From contig NZ_JAIZZN010000013.1 in NCBI RefSeq assembly GCF_020443565.1, forward strand, positions 35,999-99,998: DNA of 64,000 nucleotides, read 5' to 3'. Below the pieces are notes generated by a model, which was given only the letters and a program-made list of their open reading frames with translations, had not been told where the DNA came from and made no database searches. Shown piece after piece: positions 30,956 to 38,596 of this stretch. The first letter of the stretch is position 1. Each line of letters begins with the position of its first letter. The DNA comes from Clostridium sp. CS001. Lineage in GTDB: Bacteria > Bacillota > Clostridia > Clostridiales > Clostridiaceae. Both the position numbers and the translations under genes were made by a program.

Positions 30956-31156
30956 TTAATTATTGGCCTGCAATTCTCTTATTACAATATCATCTAATAT
31001 TTGCGCAGCTGCTTCAATGATTACTCTACAGCCTGTATCTTCTTTTCTGTATTTTGCTTTAAGCTCAGCACAGTTATTACTACCTAGTTTTTCTTCAAAC
31101 CTTTGGAAGAATTCCTGACATAGCTTTTTAACCCTATCTGGTTCTAAAAATGTGTA
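30956..31156 (-). CDS. 3' exon of IStron-split C_GCAxxG_C_C gene
   Basis: These 66 codons plus stop encode YTFLEPDRVKKLCQEFF, QRFEEKLGSNNCAELKAKY and RKEDTGCRVIIEAAAQILDD, the C-terminal half of a C_GCAxxG_C_C protein, with the late Cys residues in SNNC and DTGC. It has no start codon or ribosome site of its own. Joined across the 2.5-kb insertion to 33677-33925 it continues in the same frame, giving a protein of ~146-149 codons, the normal family length. The exact first base depends on the splice site; here it follows a terminal intron G. Confidence 0.8.
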   Translation of the reverse strand, partial: YTFLEPDRVKKLCQEFFQRFEEKLGSNNCAELKAKYRKEDTGCRVIIEAAAQILDDIVIRELQANN

Positions 31157-31481
31157 CAAATGTACTCAATTAGATAGTTCGCACTTATTCTATCTTATGA
31201 TAGTTTTAAGCCTTGGTTGTACCAGTGATATTTCATAGGCACTTCTTCCATGCAAATATTACTCTACTTCCTACAACCGTATTTTAAAATTTTATACCTA
31301 AAAGATTTATTCAACCCTCATTTCTGATAAAATACATGCTTTCTGTTTTCACAGAAGATACATACATTTGTGATTAAATATTCTTTTTAAAATCACTAAT
31401 TTGCTTTTAACGACATTTCAGAAGGAAAGCCTCATCTTTTTTAAGTAAGAGTTTTAATGGCCTTCTGAAGTCGTTAATATT
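31157..31481 (-). ncRNA. Predicted TnpB guide RNA (omega RNA) region
   Basis: The ~325 bases between the tnpB stop and the element end are non-coding and structured; for example AACGAC...TTCAGAAGG pairs with CCTTCTGAA...GTCGTT. In TnpB elements the guide RNA comes from this position and its guide is the flanking DNA just past the right end. That would be minus-strand bases from 31156 downwards, beginning TACACATTTTTAG. The same bases also contain the intron 3' splice site. This is inferred from element architecture. Confidence 0.6.
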
Positions 31482-32885
31482 TCAGCATGGTCGATGATGA
31501 TTTAATCTATTTTCTAAAACTTCTTTAACCTTCTTATAATTTGTGTATAACGTAATTTCCTTATCATATTTTCTTTTTAATATATTTTTACTTGCATTAG
31601 TATCTGAATGACTTTTTCCACATTTAGAACAAGTAAATACATCATCACTTCTCACGCCAAACTCACCACAAACATTACAAACCTTAGAGGTATACGCTGG
31701 ATTTATATAGCTATATTTAATGCTATTTAAATCACATTTATATTCAAGTCTTTCTCTTATATAACCCTTAATCCATCTTGATAATTTTCTTTTTATACTT
31801 TTAGGATATTTATCATTCCAATTAGCAAAATCTAATTGTTCCATTACTATTTCAGTTGGTTTTTCTTCTTTTATTAATTGATTTAATGAATAGTTTATAT
31901 AAGATTTAACTGTTTGGTCATGTTTAGCTTTATTATGATTGTATTTTACTCTACCTAAATTACTTTCTTTTACTCTATTAGCGTTCTTAATAGTACCTTC
32001 TTCTAAATACTGATTATATAAAGCCCAAAATCTATTTCTATTTTTATTAACTTTATTTAATCTTTCAGTCTCTTTACTTAGATAACTATTAAGATTTTCA
32101 CCGTAAAATTTACCACTGGATACTGCAAATAAATATTTATATCCTTTATCTATTCCTATAACATTCTCTTGATTATTATTATCTTTAGGTTTTATTTTTA
32201 AAGGACAATGAATTTCTACTTTATTCTCTATTATTTTAACTGTTAAGGTACTATTTCTAACATTACTATCAGTTAATCTAACGGGTAACCTTTTTCCTCT
32301 TTTTATGCAGGTTATATTTATATGTCCATCTTTATATGAATATAAACCTGTGTCTATTGAAAAAGTAGCACCTATTTTAGAATAAGGTATATTCCCTTTA
32401 TATTTTCTTGTATATCTTTTAATCAAGTTCTTAAGATATTTATAATTTAACTGCTTATCTTGAAATATTTTAGGAATATTGAAAATTTGATTAGTTAATA
32501 CTTTGTAATAATAATTATCAAACTTTAAAATATAATTAATATAATGCTTATCTTCATTTGATAAATTATCATTTACTTTAATTTGTTCTCTAATTCTTCT
32601 TTTAATATTAGACCATTGAGATTTTATATTTCCCATAGCTTCACTTAAAGCTAACTTCCAATATCTCGCAGGTAACTTCCACTGCTCTGCAAATTTAGTT
32701 TTTACCCATTCATCTCTTATTTGTCTTTCCTTACCTAATAATGGAATACTATTGATGCCACTAAACCTTGAATAAACATAGTTTTTAACATTCTTATATT
32801 GATTTGCTATGAACTTTAATTCTTTTAAAGTAACTTCGTCTAATTCATAGGAATATTGCTTAACAGTTTTTATTATAGTATCCAT
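31482..32885 (-). CDS. tnpB: TnpB RNA-guided nuclease (IS605 OrfB family)
   Basis: This 467-aa protein keeps all three RuvC carboxylates: D246 in IGIDKGYKYL, E349 in IVMEQLDF and D428 in HSDTNASKN. It also has the four-Cys zinc finger (C403, C406, C419, C422; CNVCG...CSKCG). TnpB is a guide-RNA-directed DNA endonuclease that helps the element persist by cutting donor sites after excision. The ATG giving MDTIIKTVKQYSYE follows AGAGGTGA at eight bases; an 11-codon longer start lacks a site. It lies inside the group I intron, between the ribozyme core and the guide-RNA region. No TnpA accompanies it. Confidence 0.93.
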   Translation of the reverse strand: MDTIIKTVKQYSYELDEVTLKELKFIANQYKNVKNYVYSRFSGINSIPLLGKERQIRDEWVKTKFAEQWKLPARYWKLALSEAMGNIKSQWSNIKRRIREQIKVNDNLSNEDKHYINYILKFDNYYYKVLTNQIFNIPKIFQDKQLNYKYLKNLIKRYTRKYKGNIPYSKIGATFSIDTGLYSYKDGHINITCIKRGKRLPVRLTDSNVRNSTLTVKIIENKVEIHCPLKIKPKDNNNQENVIGIDKGYKYLFAVSSGKFYGENLNSYLSKETERLNKVNKNRNRFWALYNQYLEEGTIKNANRVKESNLGRVKYNHNKAKHDQTVKSYINYSLNQLIKEEKPTEIVMEQLDFANWNDKYPKSIKRKLSRWIKGYIRERLEYKCDLNSIKYSYINPAYTSKVCNVCGEFGVRSDDVFTCSKCGKSHSDTNASKNILKRKYDKEITLYTNYKKVKEVLENRLNHHRPC

Positions 32886-32981
32886 TATCTTCACCTCTTT
32901 ATATTTTATTATTATCATAAGTCGCCTATCTTATCGATATTTTTTTCTTATGATATAAAATATTTTATTGAGGGTATATAA

Positions 32982-33125
32982 ATAGCTATAAGCAAAAACA
33001 ATATAAGAATTAAAACAACTATTCTAAGCGCGATAAATAAAAACCTAAAATTAAAAGCCGATAAAGAACAATGTTCTGTAAGTAATTACGTTTATAATTT
33101 AATTGCTAAAGATTTAGAAAAATAG
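32982..33125 (+). pseudogene. Small ribbon-helix-helix-like ORF with ATA in place of ATG
   Basis: On the plus strand, divergent from tnpB, an open frame of 47 codons reads IRIKTTILSAINKNLKLKAD followed by KEQCSVSNYVYNLIAKDLEK, the beta-strand/helix/SxSNYV pattern of CopG/Arc DNA-binding proteins. A ribosome site (GAGGG) precedes it at the right distance, but the codon in the start position is ATA. It is either inactivated by an ATG-to-ATA change or translated poorly. It could have been a regulator of the IStron. Confidence 0.5.
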
Positions 33126-33169
33126 CTGATCATTATAAAACTTTAAAATACGGTTGTCTAAATTATATA

Positions 33170-33676
33170 ATTTACACTTATACATTATTTTTAGAGTGTT
33201 CACATAAATTCGTTAATTCTATGCAGTTCTCTTATGAACTTCTTATACTTTCATATAAGCACAGACTATATCACAATCCTATTTCCCTATTGCATAATAG
33301 GAACTATTGCATAATAGACATAATAGGATTCTCCCCATTTCCCCACACTTGCAGGTACGAGATTTCTCTCTAGTCGTTGAACTTTACTCTATTTGAGTCT
33401 TAGCTGCTGATTACCCATTATTACAACTTTTACAAAGTTGTTTGGTGTTTAGGATTTAACCTTGCACCATACTAATTATTTTTTCTACTTTCGTCACCAT
33501 CACGCTTGATTTTGTTTCATATCTACGTTGTGGTTAATTAGTCTTTAGGGACTTCCAGCAATTAAAGGAGTTTTGGCGTCTATACAAACGCACTCTACAC
33601 TCTTTACGAATGTAGGGAGCTTTATTTGAATAAAATATTACATTTGTACATGTTTGAGTACATTCGTATATATTTT
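33170..33676 (-). ncRNA. Group I intron ribozyme core of the IStron
   Basis: All four conserved core elements occur in order on the minus strand: P (AATTGCTGGAA, 33553-33563), Q (AATCAGCAGC, 33403-33412), R (GTTCAACGACTA, 33371-33382) and S (GATATAGTC, 33264-33272). P and Q pair through GCTG/CAGC, and R and S through GACTA/TAGTC (P7). GTACAA near the 5' end can serve as internal guide, pairing with exon bases TTGTAT and placing the required U-G pair at the splice site. It should self-splice, with the 3' site at the far end of the element. Confidence 0.9.
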
Positions 33677-33925
33677 ATACAACTAATGAGTTGCTCCTTC
33701 ATGTGCTCTTTCTTTAGTGAATAATATACCTATAACTGCTAATGGACCTGTTATAGCTCCACATACGCTCTCAATACCCATTCCACCACCAAAGGATGAC
33801 ATAGTTTTAAATGTTTCACTTTTTAAATTCATATTATATTCGTCACTAGCAGCATAAATCATTACCTCTGAGCAATTAAGGTCATATTCCTTAGTGTAAT
33901 ATTTGTTTATTTTATCCATTAACAT
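33677..33925 (-). CDS. 5' exon of IStron-split C_GCAxxG_C_C gene
   Basis: Starting at an ATG nine bases after GGAGGG, this encodes MLMDKINKYYTKEYDLNCSE..., then the family core FGGGMGIESVCGAITGPLAV and LFTKERAHEGATH. CSE, the GGGMG segment and CGAITG are the N-terminal half of C_GCAxxG_C_C proteins (compare the intact paralogue at 18411-18890). An in-frame TAG (33683-33685) falls nine bases before the predicted exon end. If the splice site is at 33686/33685 instead, the TAG is intronic and an unbroken ORF results. Probably a redox or metal-binding protein of unknown function. Confidence 0.8.
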
Positions 33926-34085
33926 ATTTATTATCCCTCCACGTTAATTTTTAAAGAATATATTAATCTATATTCTTTAATAATAAGTTTCTAGTATGTA
34001 AACTTATTATACCAAATTATTTTAAAGTATTATATTTATTTTATATTTTTAAGTCTTATGAAAAAGGCTACCAGCCTAAAAAAAT

Positions 34086-34145
34086 AAGCTGGTAATCTAA
34101 TAGTATTAACCATTAAAATGGTTAATACTATTAGATTACCAGCTT
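34086..34145. terminator. 29-bp perfect inverted repeat downstream of gap
   Basis: AAGCTGGTAATCTAATAG... and its exact complement are separated by two bases, between gap and the split gene, both on the minus strand. On the minus strand it is followed by ATTTTTTTAGG, fitting a very long intrinsic terminator for gap. The rest of the ~320-base gap shows only the 5' region of the split gene. Confidence 0.8.
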
Positions 34146-34250
34146 TTCCTTAAGCCTTATGAACTGCATTTTGTTTTTTTATTTACTCAAAAATAATTCC
34201 TTAAGTTAAATACTAATTATGGTTAGTTATATTAACATTCTCATATTGGT

Positions 34251-35267
34251 TTACTTGTTTATTTCACTTGCCACAAGATTTATTAAATCTACTACCCTTG
34301 CTGAATATCCCCATTCATTATCATACCATGACAGTACCTTTAAAATTTTCTTTCCTATAACCATGGTTGAAAGTCCGTCAACTATAGATGATCTAGAATC
34401 ACCTTTATAATCGATAGATACTAAGGGCTCCTCTGAATATCCTAATATGCCCTTAAGCTCGTGCTTTGATGCATATTTGAATGCATTATTAACCTCTTCT
34501 ACAGTTATCTCTCTAGACATCTCACATACAAGTTCTGTTATAGATACTGCTGCTGTAGGCACTCTTAATGATGATCCATCTATTTTACCTGAAAGGTTCG
34601 GAATTACCTTTGCAAGAGCTTTTGCAGCCCCAGTGCTTGTAGGAATTATTGACTCTCCTGCAGCCCTTGATCGTCTTAAATCTTTATGAGTTTTGTCTAA
34701 TATTTGTTGGTCATTAGTATATGAGTGTATTGTGGTCATACTTCCTGCCACTATGCCAAACTTTTCATTTAATACTTTAGCAAAGGGTGCAAGGCAGTTA
34801 GTAGTACAAGACGCATTTGAAATTATATGATGTTTTAGCGGATCGTATTTTTCATCATTAACTCCCATAACTATTGTTATATCCTCATCTTTAGCCGGTG
34901 CAGTAATCACTACTTTTTTTGCACCTGCTTCGATATGTTGAATGGCTTGTTTCCTATCATTATATTTCCCTGTTGATTCTATAACTATATCAACACCCAT
35001 TTCCTTCCAAGGTAAATCCTTAGCTTCTTTTTCGTTAAAGACTTTTATTTCTTTACCATTTATTATTAATGAATTATCTTGCACTTCTACTTCACCTTTA
35101 AATGTTCCATAGCAAGAATCATAGGTAAAAAGGTGTGCAAGCGTTTTTGCATCTGCTCTTGCATTTATGGCAACTATTTCTGCACCGTCAAATAAATTTT
35201 CTTGTGCAATCCTTAGCACCACTCTTCCTATTCTACCAAATCCATTAATAGCAATTTTTATACTCAT
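34251..35267 (-). CDS. gap: Glyceraldehyde-3-phosphate dehydrogenase, phosphorylating
   Basis: This 338-aa glycolytic enzyme has the NAD-binding [13 protein letters not shown], the catalytic C154 in [12 protein letters not shown], and downstream [22 protein letters not shown] and WYDNEWGYS motifs. It converts glyceraldehyde-3-phosphate, phosphate and NAD+ to 1,3-bisphosphoglycerate and NADH. ATG with GGAGGG upstream. It stands alone, with a strong TTGACA/TATAAA promoter about 165 bases upstream. The pgk-tpi genes that often follow are absent. Confidence 0.97.
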   Translation of the reverse strand: MSIKIAINGFGRIGRVVLRIAQENLFDGAEIVAINARADAKTLAHLFTYDSCYGTFKGEVEVQDNSLIINGKEIKVFNEKEAKDLPWKEMGVDIVIESTGKYNDRKQAIQHIEAGAKKVVITAPAKDEDITIVMGVNDEKYDPLKHHIISNASCTTNCLAPFAKVLNEKFGIVAGSMTTIHSYTNDQQILDKTHKDLRRSRAAGESIIPTSTGAAKALAKVIPNLSGKIDGSSLRVPTAAVSITELVCEMSREITVEEVNNAFKYASKHELKGILGYSEEPLVSIDYKGDSRSSIVDGLSTMVIGKKILKVLSWYDNEWGYSARVVDLINLVASEINK

Positions 35268-35431
35268 GTTATATTACCCTCCTATATCCCCATCATTTTA
35301 TATATTATGTTACACAACTTTTATATAATATTAACTCTATACATATTTCTAACATCTCAATATTACTTTTCTTGATAAAAACTATCCTATATACTAAATA
35401 ATATGCACTGCTAAGTTATATGTACCTATTA

Positions 35432-35460
35432 TTTATAACAATGTGCTACACTTTTGTCAA
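35432..35460 (-). promoter_or_regulatory. Promoter of gap with overlapping palindrome
   Basis: On the minus strand TTGACA and TATAAA are 17 bases apart. The -35 box overlaps the inverted repeat TTGTCACTATTGACAA (35455-35470), a possible operator. Confidence 0.7.
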
Positions 35461-35546
35461 TAGTGACAACATATATATTTTCGTGAATACGTCTACATAT
35501 GTAAATATTGCTACCTAATTCTCCTTTTTCCTTAAACTTTGATTAC

Positions 35547-35590
35547 ATATAAATGACCCCATAAACATTAGTTTATGGGGTCATTTATAT
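35547..35590 (-). terminator. Terminator of nfnAB
   Basis: Stem ATAAATGACCCCATAAAC/GTTTATGGGGTCATTTAT with a four-base loop, ten bases past nfnB. Confidence 0.92.
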
Positions 35591-35599
35591 GTAGCTTTA

Positions 35600-36982
35600 T
35601 TATTTTGTTAACATTTCATTTATAGCTTTAGCTGCTTTCTTTCCTGCTTCCATAGCTAATATAACTGTAGCCGCTCCTGAAACAGCATCTCCACCAGCAT
35701 ATACTTTTTCCTTAGAAGTAAGTCCTGTTTCTTCCTCTGCAACTATGCACTTCCACTTGTTAATTTCTAATCCTTCAGTTGTTGAAGGAATTAATGGATT
35801 TGGTGATGTACCTAGAGACATAATAACTGTATCTACATCCATTGTGAATTCTGAACCTTTTATTTCAACAGGTCTTCTTCTACCTGAAGCATCTGGTTCT
35901 CCAAGTTCCATTCTTATGCACTTCATTCCTATAACATTTCCCTTTTCATCTCCTAGGATTTCAATTGGATTCACAAGTAAATCCATTATAACCCCTTCTT
36001 CTTTTGCATGATGAACTTCCTCAACTCTTGCTGGAAGTTCTGATTCTGATCTTCTGTACACTATGTGTCCTTCTGAACCTAATCTTACAGCAGTACGTAC
36101 AGCATCCATAGCAACGTTTCCGCCACCAACAACAGCAACCTTCTTACCAGCTCTTATAGGAGTTTGGTATCCTTCTTTAAATGCTTTCATCAAGTTATTT
36201 CTAGTTAAGAATTCATTAGCAGAGAATACACCATTTAGGTTTTCTCCAGGTATTCCCATGAACATTGGAAGTCCTGCACCTGAACCAATAAATATAGCCT
36301 CAAAGTTTTCTTCTTCCATTAACTGGTTTATAGTTACAGTTCTTCCTACAATAACGTTTGTTTCTATTTTAACGCCTAATTTTTTAACGTTTTCAACTTC
36401 ATGTTTAACAACTGTTTCTTTCGGTAATCTAAACTCTGGAATTCCATATACTAAAACTCCGCCAGCTTCATGAAGTGCTTCAAAAATTGTTACATCATAA
36501 CCTTCTTTAGCTAAATCTCCTGCACAAGTAAGTCCAGCAGGACCACTTCCTATTACAGCAACTTTCTTTCCACTTTTAGCTTTTGTTTCTGAAAGGTCCA
36601 CATTGTTTTCTCTTGAATAATCTCCTACAAATCTTTCAAGTTTACCAATTGCAACAGATTCTCCCTTTATTCCTAATATACATTTGCTTTCACATTGAGT
36701 TTCTTGTGGACAGACTCTTCCACAAACAGCTGGTAGTGCACTATATTTTGCTATTACCTTCGCAGCCTGCTCAAATTCTCTATTCTTAACATGTTGAATA
36801 AACCCTGGGATATCTATTGCTACTGGACACTTTCCAACACAAAGTGGTTTTTTACAATTTAAACATCTAGTAGCTTCTTGAACTGCTTCATCTTCTGTAT
36901 AGCCAAGGCATACTTCTTCAAAGTTAGTTGCTCTTATCTTTGGATCTTGTTCTGATATTTTAGTTTGTTTCATTCTATCCAT
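35600..36982 (-). CDS. nfnB: NADH-dependent ferredoxin:NADP+ oxidoreductase subunit NfnB
   Basis: This 460-aa subunit has the GltD-like layout: N-terminal Cys cluster for Fe-S binding (CLNCKKPLCVGKCPVAIDIP and CGRVCPQETQCESKCILG), an FAD site (VAVIGSGPAGLTCAGDLAKEGY) and an NADP site (VAVVGGGNVAMDAVRTA). It is often misannotated as glutamate synthase small subunit. Paired with the adjacent nfnA it forms the NfnAB complex that couples NADH and reduced ferredoxin to NADP+ reduction by flavin-based bifurcation. The start codon overlaps the nfnA stop (TAATG), so translation is coupled. No glutamate synthase large subunit is nearby. Confidence 0.92.
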   Translation of the reverse strand: MDRMKQTKISEQDPKIRATNFEEVCLGYTEDEAVQEATRCLNCKKPLCVGKCPVAIDIPGFIQHVKNREFEQAAKVIAKYSALPAVCGRVCPQETQCESKCILGIKGESVAIGKLERFVGDYSRENNVDLSETKAKSGKKVAVIGSGPAGLTCAGDLAKEGYDVTIFEALHEAGGVLVYGIPEFRLPKETVVKHEVENVKKLGVKIETNVIVGRTVTINQLMEEENFEAIFIGSGAGLPMFMGIPGENLNGVFSANEFLTRNNLMKAFKEGYQTPIRAGKKVAVVGGGNVAMDAVRTAVRLGSEGHIVYRRSESELPARVEEVHHAKEEGVIMDLLVNPIEILGDEKGNVIGMKCIRMELGEPDASGRRRPVEIKGSEFTMDVDTVIMSLGTSPNPLIPSTTEGLEINKWKCIVAEEETGLTSKEKVYAGGDAVSGAATVILAMEAGKKAAKAINEMLTK

Positions 36983-37851
36983 TATTTAGTACCTCCTAAA
37001 CCGCATCCTGCTTTCATTATTTCACCGCTGGACAATTCTTGTGTTTTGTACATTGCTTGCCTTCTCATAGCCTCGTCAAAATTAACCTTGTGGCCATCAA
37101 ATTCTGGTCCATCTACACAAGCAAATTTAACTTCACCATCTACAGTAAGTCTGCACGCTCCACACATACCTGTTCCATCAACCATAATAGGGTTCATGCT
37201 TACAATAGTTGTTATTCCAAGTTCTTCAGTCAATTTACAAACAAATTTCATCATTATCATTGGTCCTATAGCAACAACTAAATCATATTTTTTGCCTTCA
37301 ACTTCAACTAATTCTTTTAGTTTATTTGTAACAAGTCCCTTATATCCATAAGAACCATCATCAGTACATGGATAAACGTTGCCTGCCACTTTCTTCATTT
37401 CTTCTTCCATAATTACATAATCTTTAGCTTTTGCACCTATTATTACATCAGCCTTTACCCCTTGCTCACTTAACCATTTAACTTGGGGATAAACTGGAGC
37501 TGTTCCGAGTCCACCAGCTACAAATACAATTTTTTTATTTTTTAATTCTTCAATACTTTCATGCATTAATTCTGATTCTTGACCTAGTGGTCCTACGAAA
37601 TCTGAGAAAGATTCACCAATTTCATAGTTTTCCATTGCTTTTGTTGAAGAACCTATTGTCTGAACTACTATTGTAACAGTCCCTTTTTCAACATCATAAT
37701 CAGATATTGTTAGTGGTAGTCTTTCACCCTTTTCGTCCATTTTGATAATTACAAATTGTCCTGGTTTTGCAGATTTTGCAACCCTTGGTGCTTCAATATC
37801 CATTAAGAATATTTGTGGTGCTAATGCTCGCTTATCAATGATTTTATACAT
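36982..37851 (-). CDS. nfnA: NADH-dependent ferredoxin:NADP+ oxidoreductase subunit NfnA
   Basis: This 289-aa subunit is of the ferredoxin-NADP reductase/PyrK type. It has an FAD-binding barrel with RLPLTISDYD, an NAD-binding domain with FVAGGLGTAPVYPQVKWL, and a C-terminal 2Fe-2S segment (MVDGTGMCGACRLTVDGEVKFACVDG). It supplies the NADH-side flavin and iron-sulfur cluster of NfnAB. The ATG giving MYKIID is chosen because GGAGG lies eight bases upstream; an upstream in-frame start would contain that site. First gene of the operon, downstream of a tandem glycine riboswitch. Confidence 0.93.
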   Translation of the reverse strand: MYKIIDKRALAPQIFLMDIEAPRVAKSAKPGQFVIIKMDEKGERLPLTISDYDVEKGTVTIVVQTIGSSTKAMENYEIGESFSDFVGPLGQESELMHESIEELKNKKIVFVAGGLGTAPVYPQVKWLSEQGVKADVIIGAKAKDYVIMEEEMKKVAGNVYPCTDDGSYGYKGLVTNKLKELVEVEGKKYDLVVAIGPMIMMKFVCKLTEELGITTIVSMNPIMVDGTGMCGACRLTVDGEVKFACVDGPEFDGHKVNFDEAMRRQAMYKTQELSSGEIMKAGCGLGGTK

Positions 37852-38081
37852 TTTTCTTTCCTCCATATTCACATATATATTTTGGTTTTTTATAACTTGG
37901 CTTAAAATAACTATCTCTTATGCTATTTAATCGTTAACATTGGCTAAATTTATATCTTTAATACTCTAAGATATATTATGCTAATTTTAACTTCATTTTA
38001 CCACAAAACTTATGATATCTAACGATTAAAATTCATTTTCACTTATAATCTTCACTATTATTAAGTTTATAAACAAAATTA

Positions 38082-38129
38082 GACAGGCAGTAAAGAGCAT
38101 AGAAATACCAATGCTATTTACCACCTGTC
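38082..38129 (-). terminator. Riboswitch-controlled terminator before nfnA
   Basis: GACAGG-TG-GTAAA-T-AGCAT pairs with ATGCT-CT-TTAC-TG-CCTGTC, followed by TAATTTTGTTT. The 5' arm includes the GGACAG end of the second glycine aptamer, so ligand binding should block this terminator (an ON switch). Confidence 0.75.
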
Positions 38130-38315
38130 CTTTTATCTGAAAGTTTCCTAAAAGCTAACTAACTTTTAGTTTCTTCTTCGATGTCCAAAATTAATTAGAT
38201 CTCTCCAGGGTATGTCCAATTATTGTGCTCAACCTGAAAGCTTCAAAGTAAGTCCTAGCAAAACTTACTCATTTCTTCTACGGTTATCCCCATAAACGGA
38301 ATATCTCCAATAATC
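38124..38315 (-). promoter_or_regulatory. Tandem glycine riboswitch upstream of nfnAB
   Basis: Two aptamers in series on the minus strand. The second reads GGAGAG, then GGACATCGAAGAAGAAAC, then AAACTTTCAGATAAAAGGACAG, close to the glycine consensus. The first has GGAGATA, AACCGTAGAAGAAATG and GAAGCTTTCAGG...GGACATACC. A terminator that competes with the last stem follows. The next gene downstream on this strand is nfnA, 230 bases on. Confidence 0.85.
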
Positions 38316-38532
38316 ATCATCCACCCATATTAAATTACATCTATATTTTAAGTCCTTCGACAGGTATAGTCAACATAAACTATTTTTTCTCTTATTGATT
38401 TTTCCTATAAATAGCATAGATTTGCAATTTTAGAATAAATCCTAACCCTGCAAATCTAATTTATATTAGTGTGTGCTAATCATTTAATTGTTGCTTCTTT
38501 TTAAAGTTTATTGTTTACTCATTACATTGTTA

Positions 38533-38561
38533 ATGATATATCATTGACAATGCATTGTCAA
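38533..38561 (-). promoter_or_regulatory. Promoter of riboswitch-nfnAB transcript, with palindrome
   Basis: On the minus strand TTGACA and TATCAT are 17 bases apart. The -35 box lies in the perfect 18-bp palindrome TTGACAATGCATTGTCAA (38544-38561), and AATGATATATCATT overlaps the -10. Transcription would start ~210 bases before the first glycine aptamer. Confidence 0.6.
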
Positions 38562-38596
38562 GATTAAATTCGTAAAAATTAAAAATATTCCTAAGA

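Larger units (their letters stand above)
31157..33676 (-). mobile_element. IStron: group I intron fused to an IS605-type TnpB element
   Basis: A ~2.5-kb insertion interrupts a C_GCAxxG_C_C gene. On the minus strand it has a group I ribozyme core first, then tnpB, then a guide-RNA-like tail ending in G. This is the layout of IStrons such as CdISt1 of Clostridioides difficile. No tnpA is present, so it is probably not self-mobile. The 3' terminal TTGAGTACATT is complementary to AATGTACTCAA about 15-30 bases inside the 5' end. The 5' edge is placed after TTGTAT because an internal GTACAA can form P1 with it; an edge nine bases earlier (33685) is the alternative. Confidence 0.85.

Noticed and set aside
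31157..33676. Plain IS605 element without intron
   Set aside because: The four ordered group I core elements with P4 and P7 pairing and the in-frame host exons are better explained by an IStron.
35600..36982. Glutamate synthase small subunit (gltD)
   Set aside because: No large subunit is nearby, and the coupled partner is a PyrK/FNR-type protein, which defines NfnAB.
38124..38315. Lysine or THF riboswitch
   Set aside because: The repeated GAAGAAGAAA and CTTTCAG...GGACA segments fit the tandem glycine class; lysine and THF core motifs are absent.
38544..38561. Rex operator at the nfnAB promoter
   Set aside because: The palindrome TTGACAATGCATTGTCAA does not match TTGTTAA-N4-TTAACAA.
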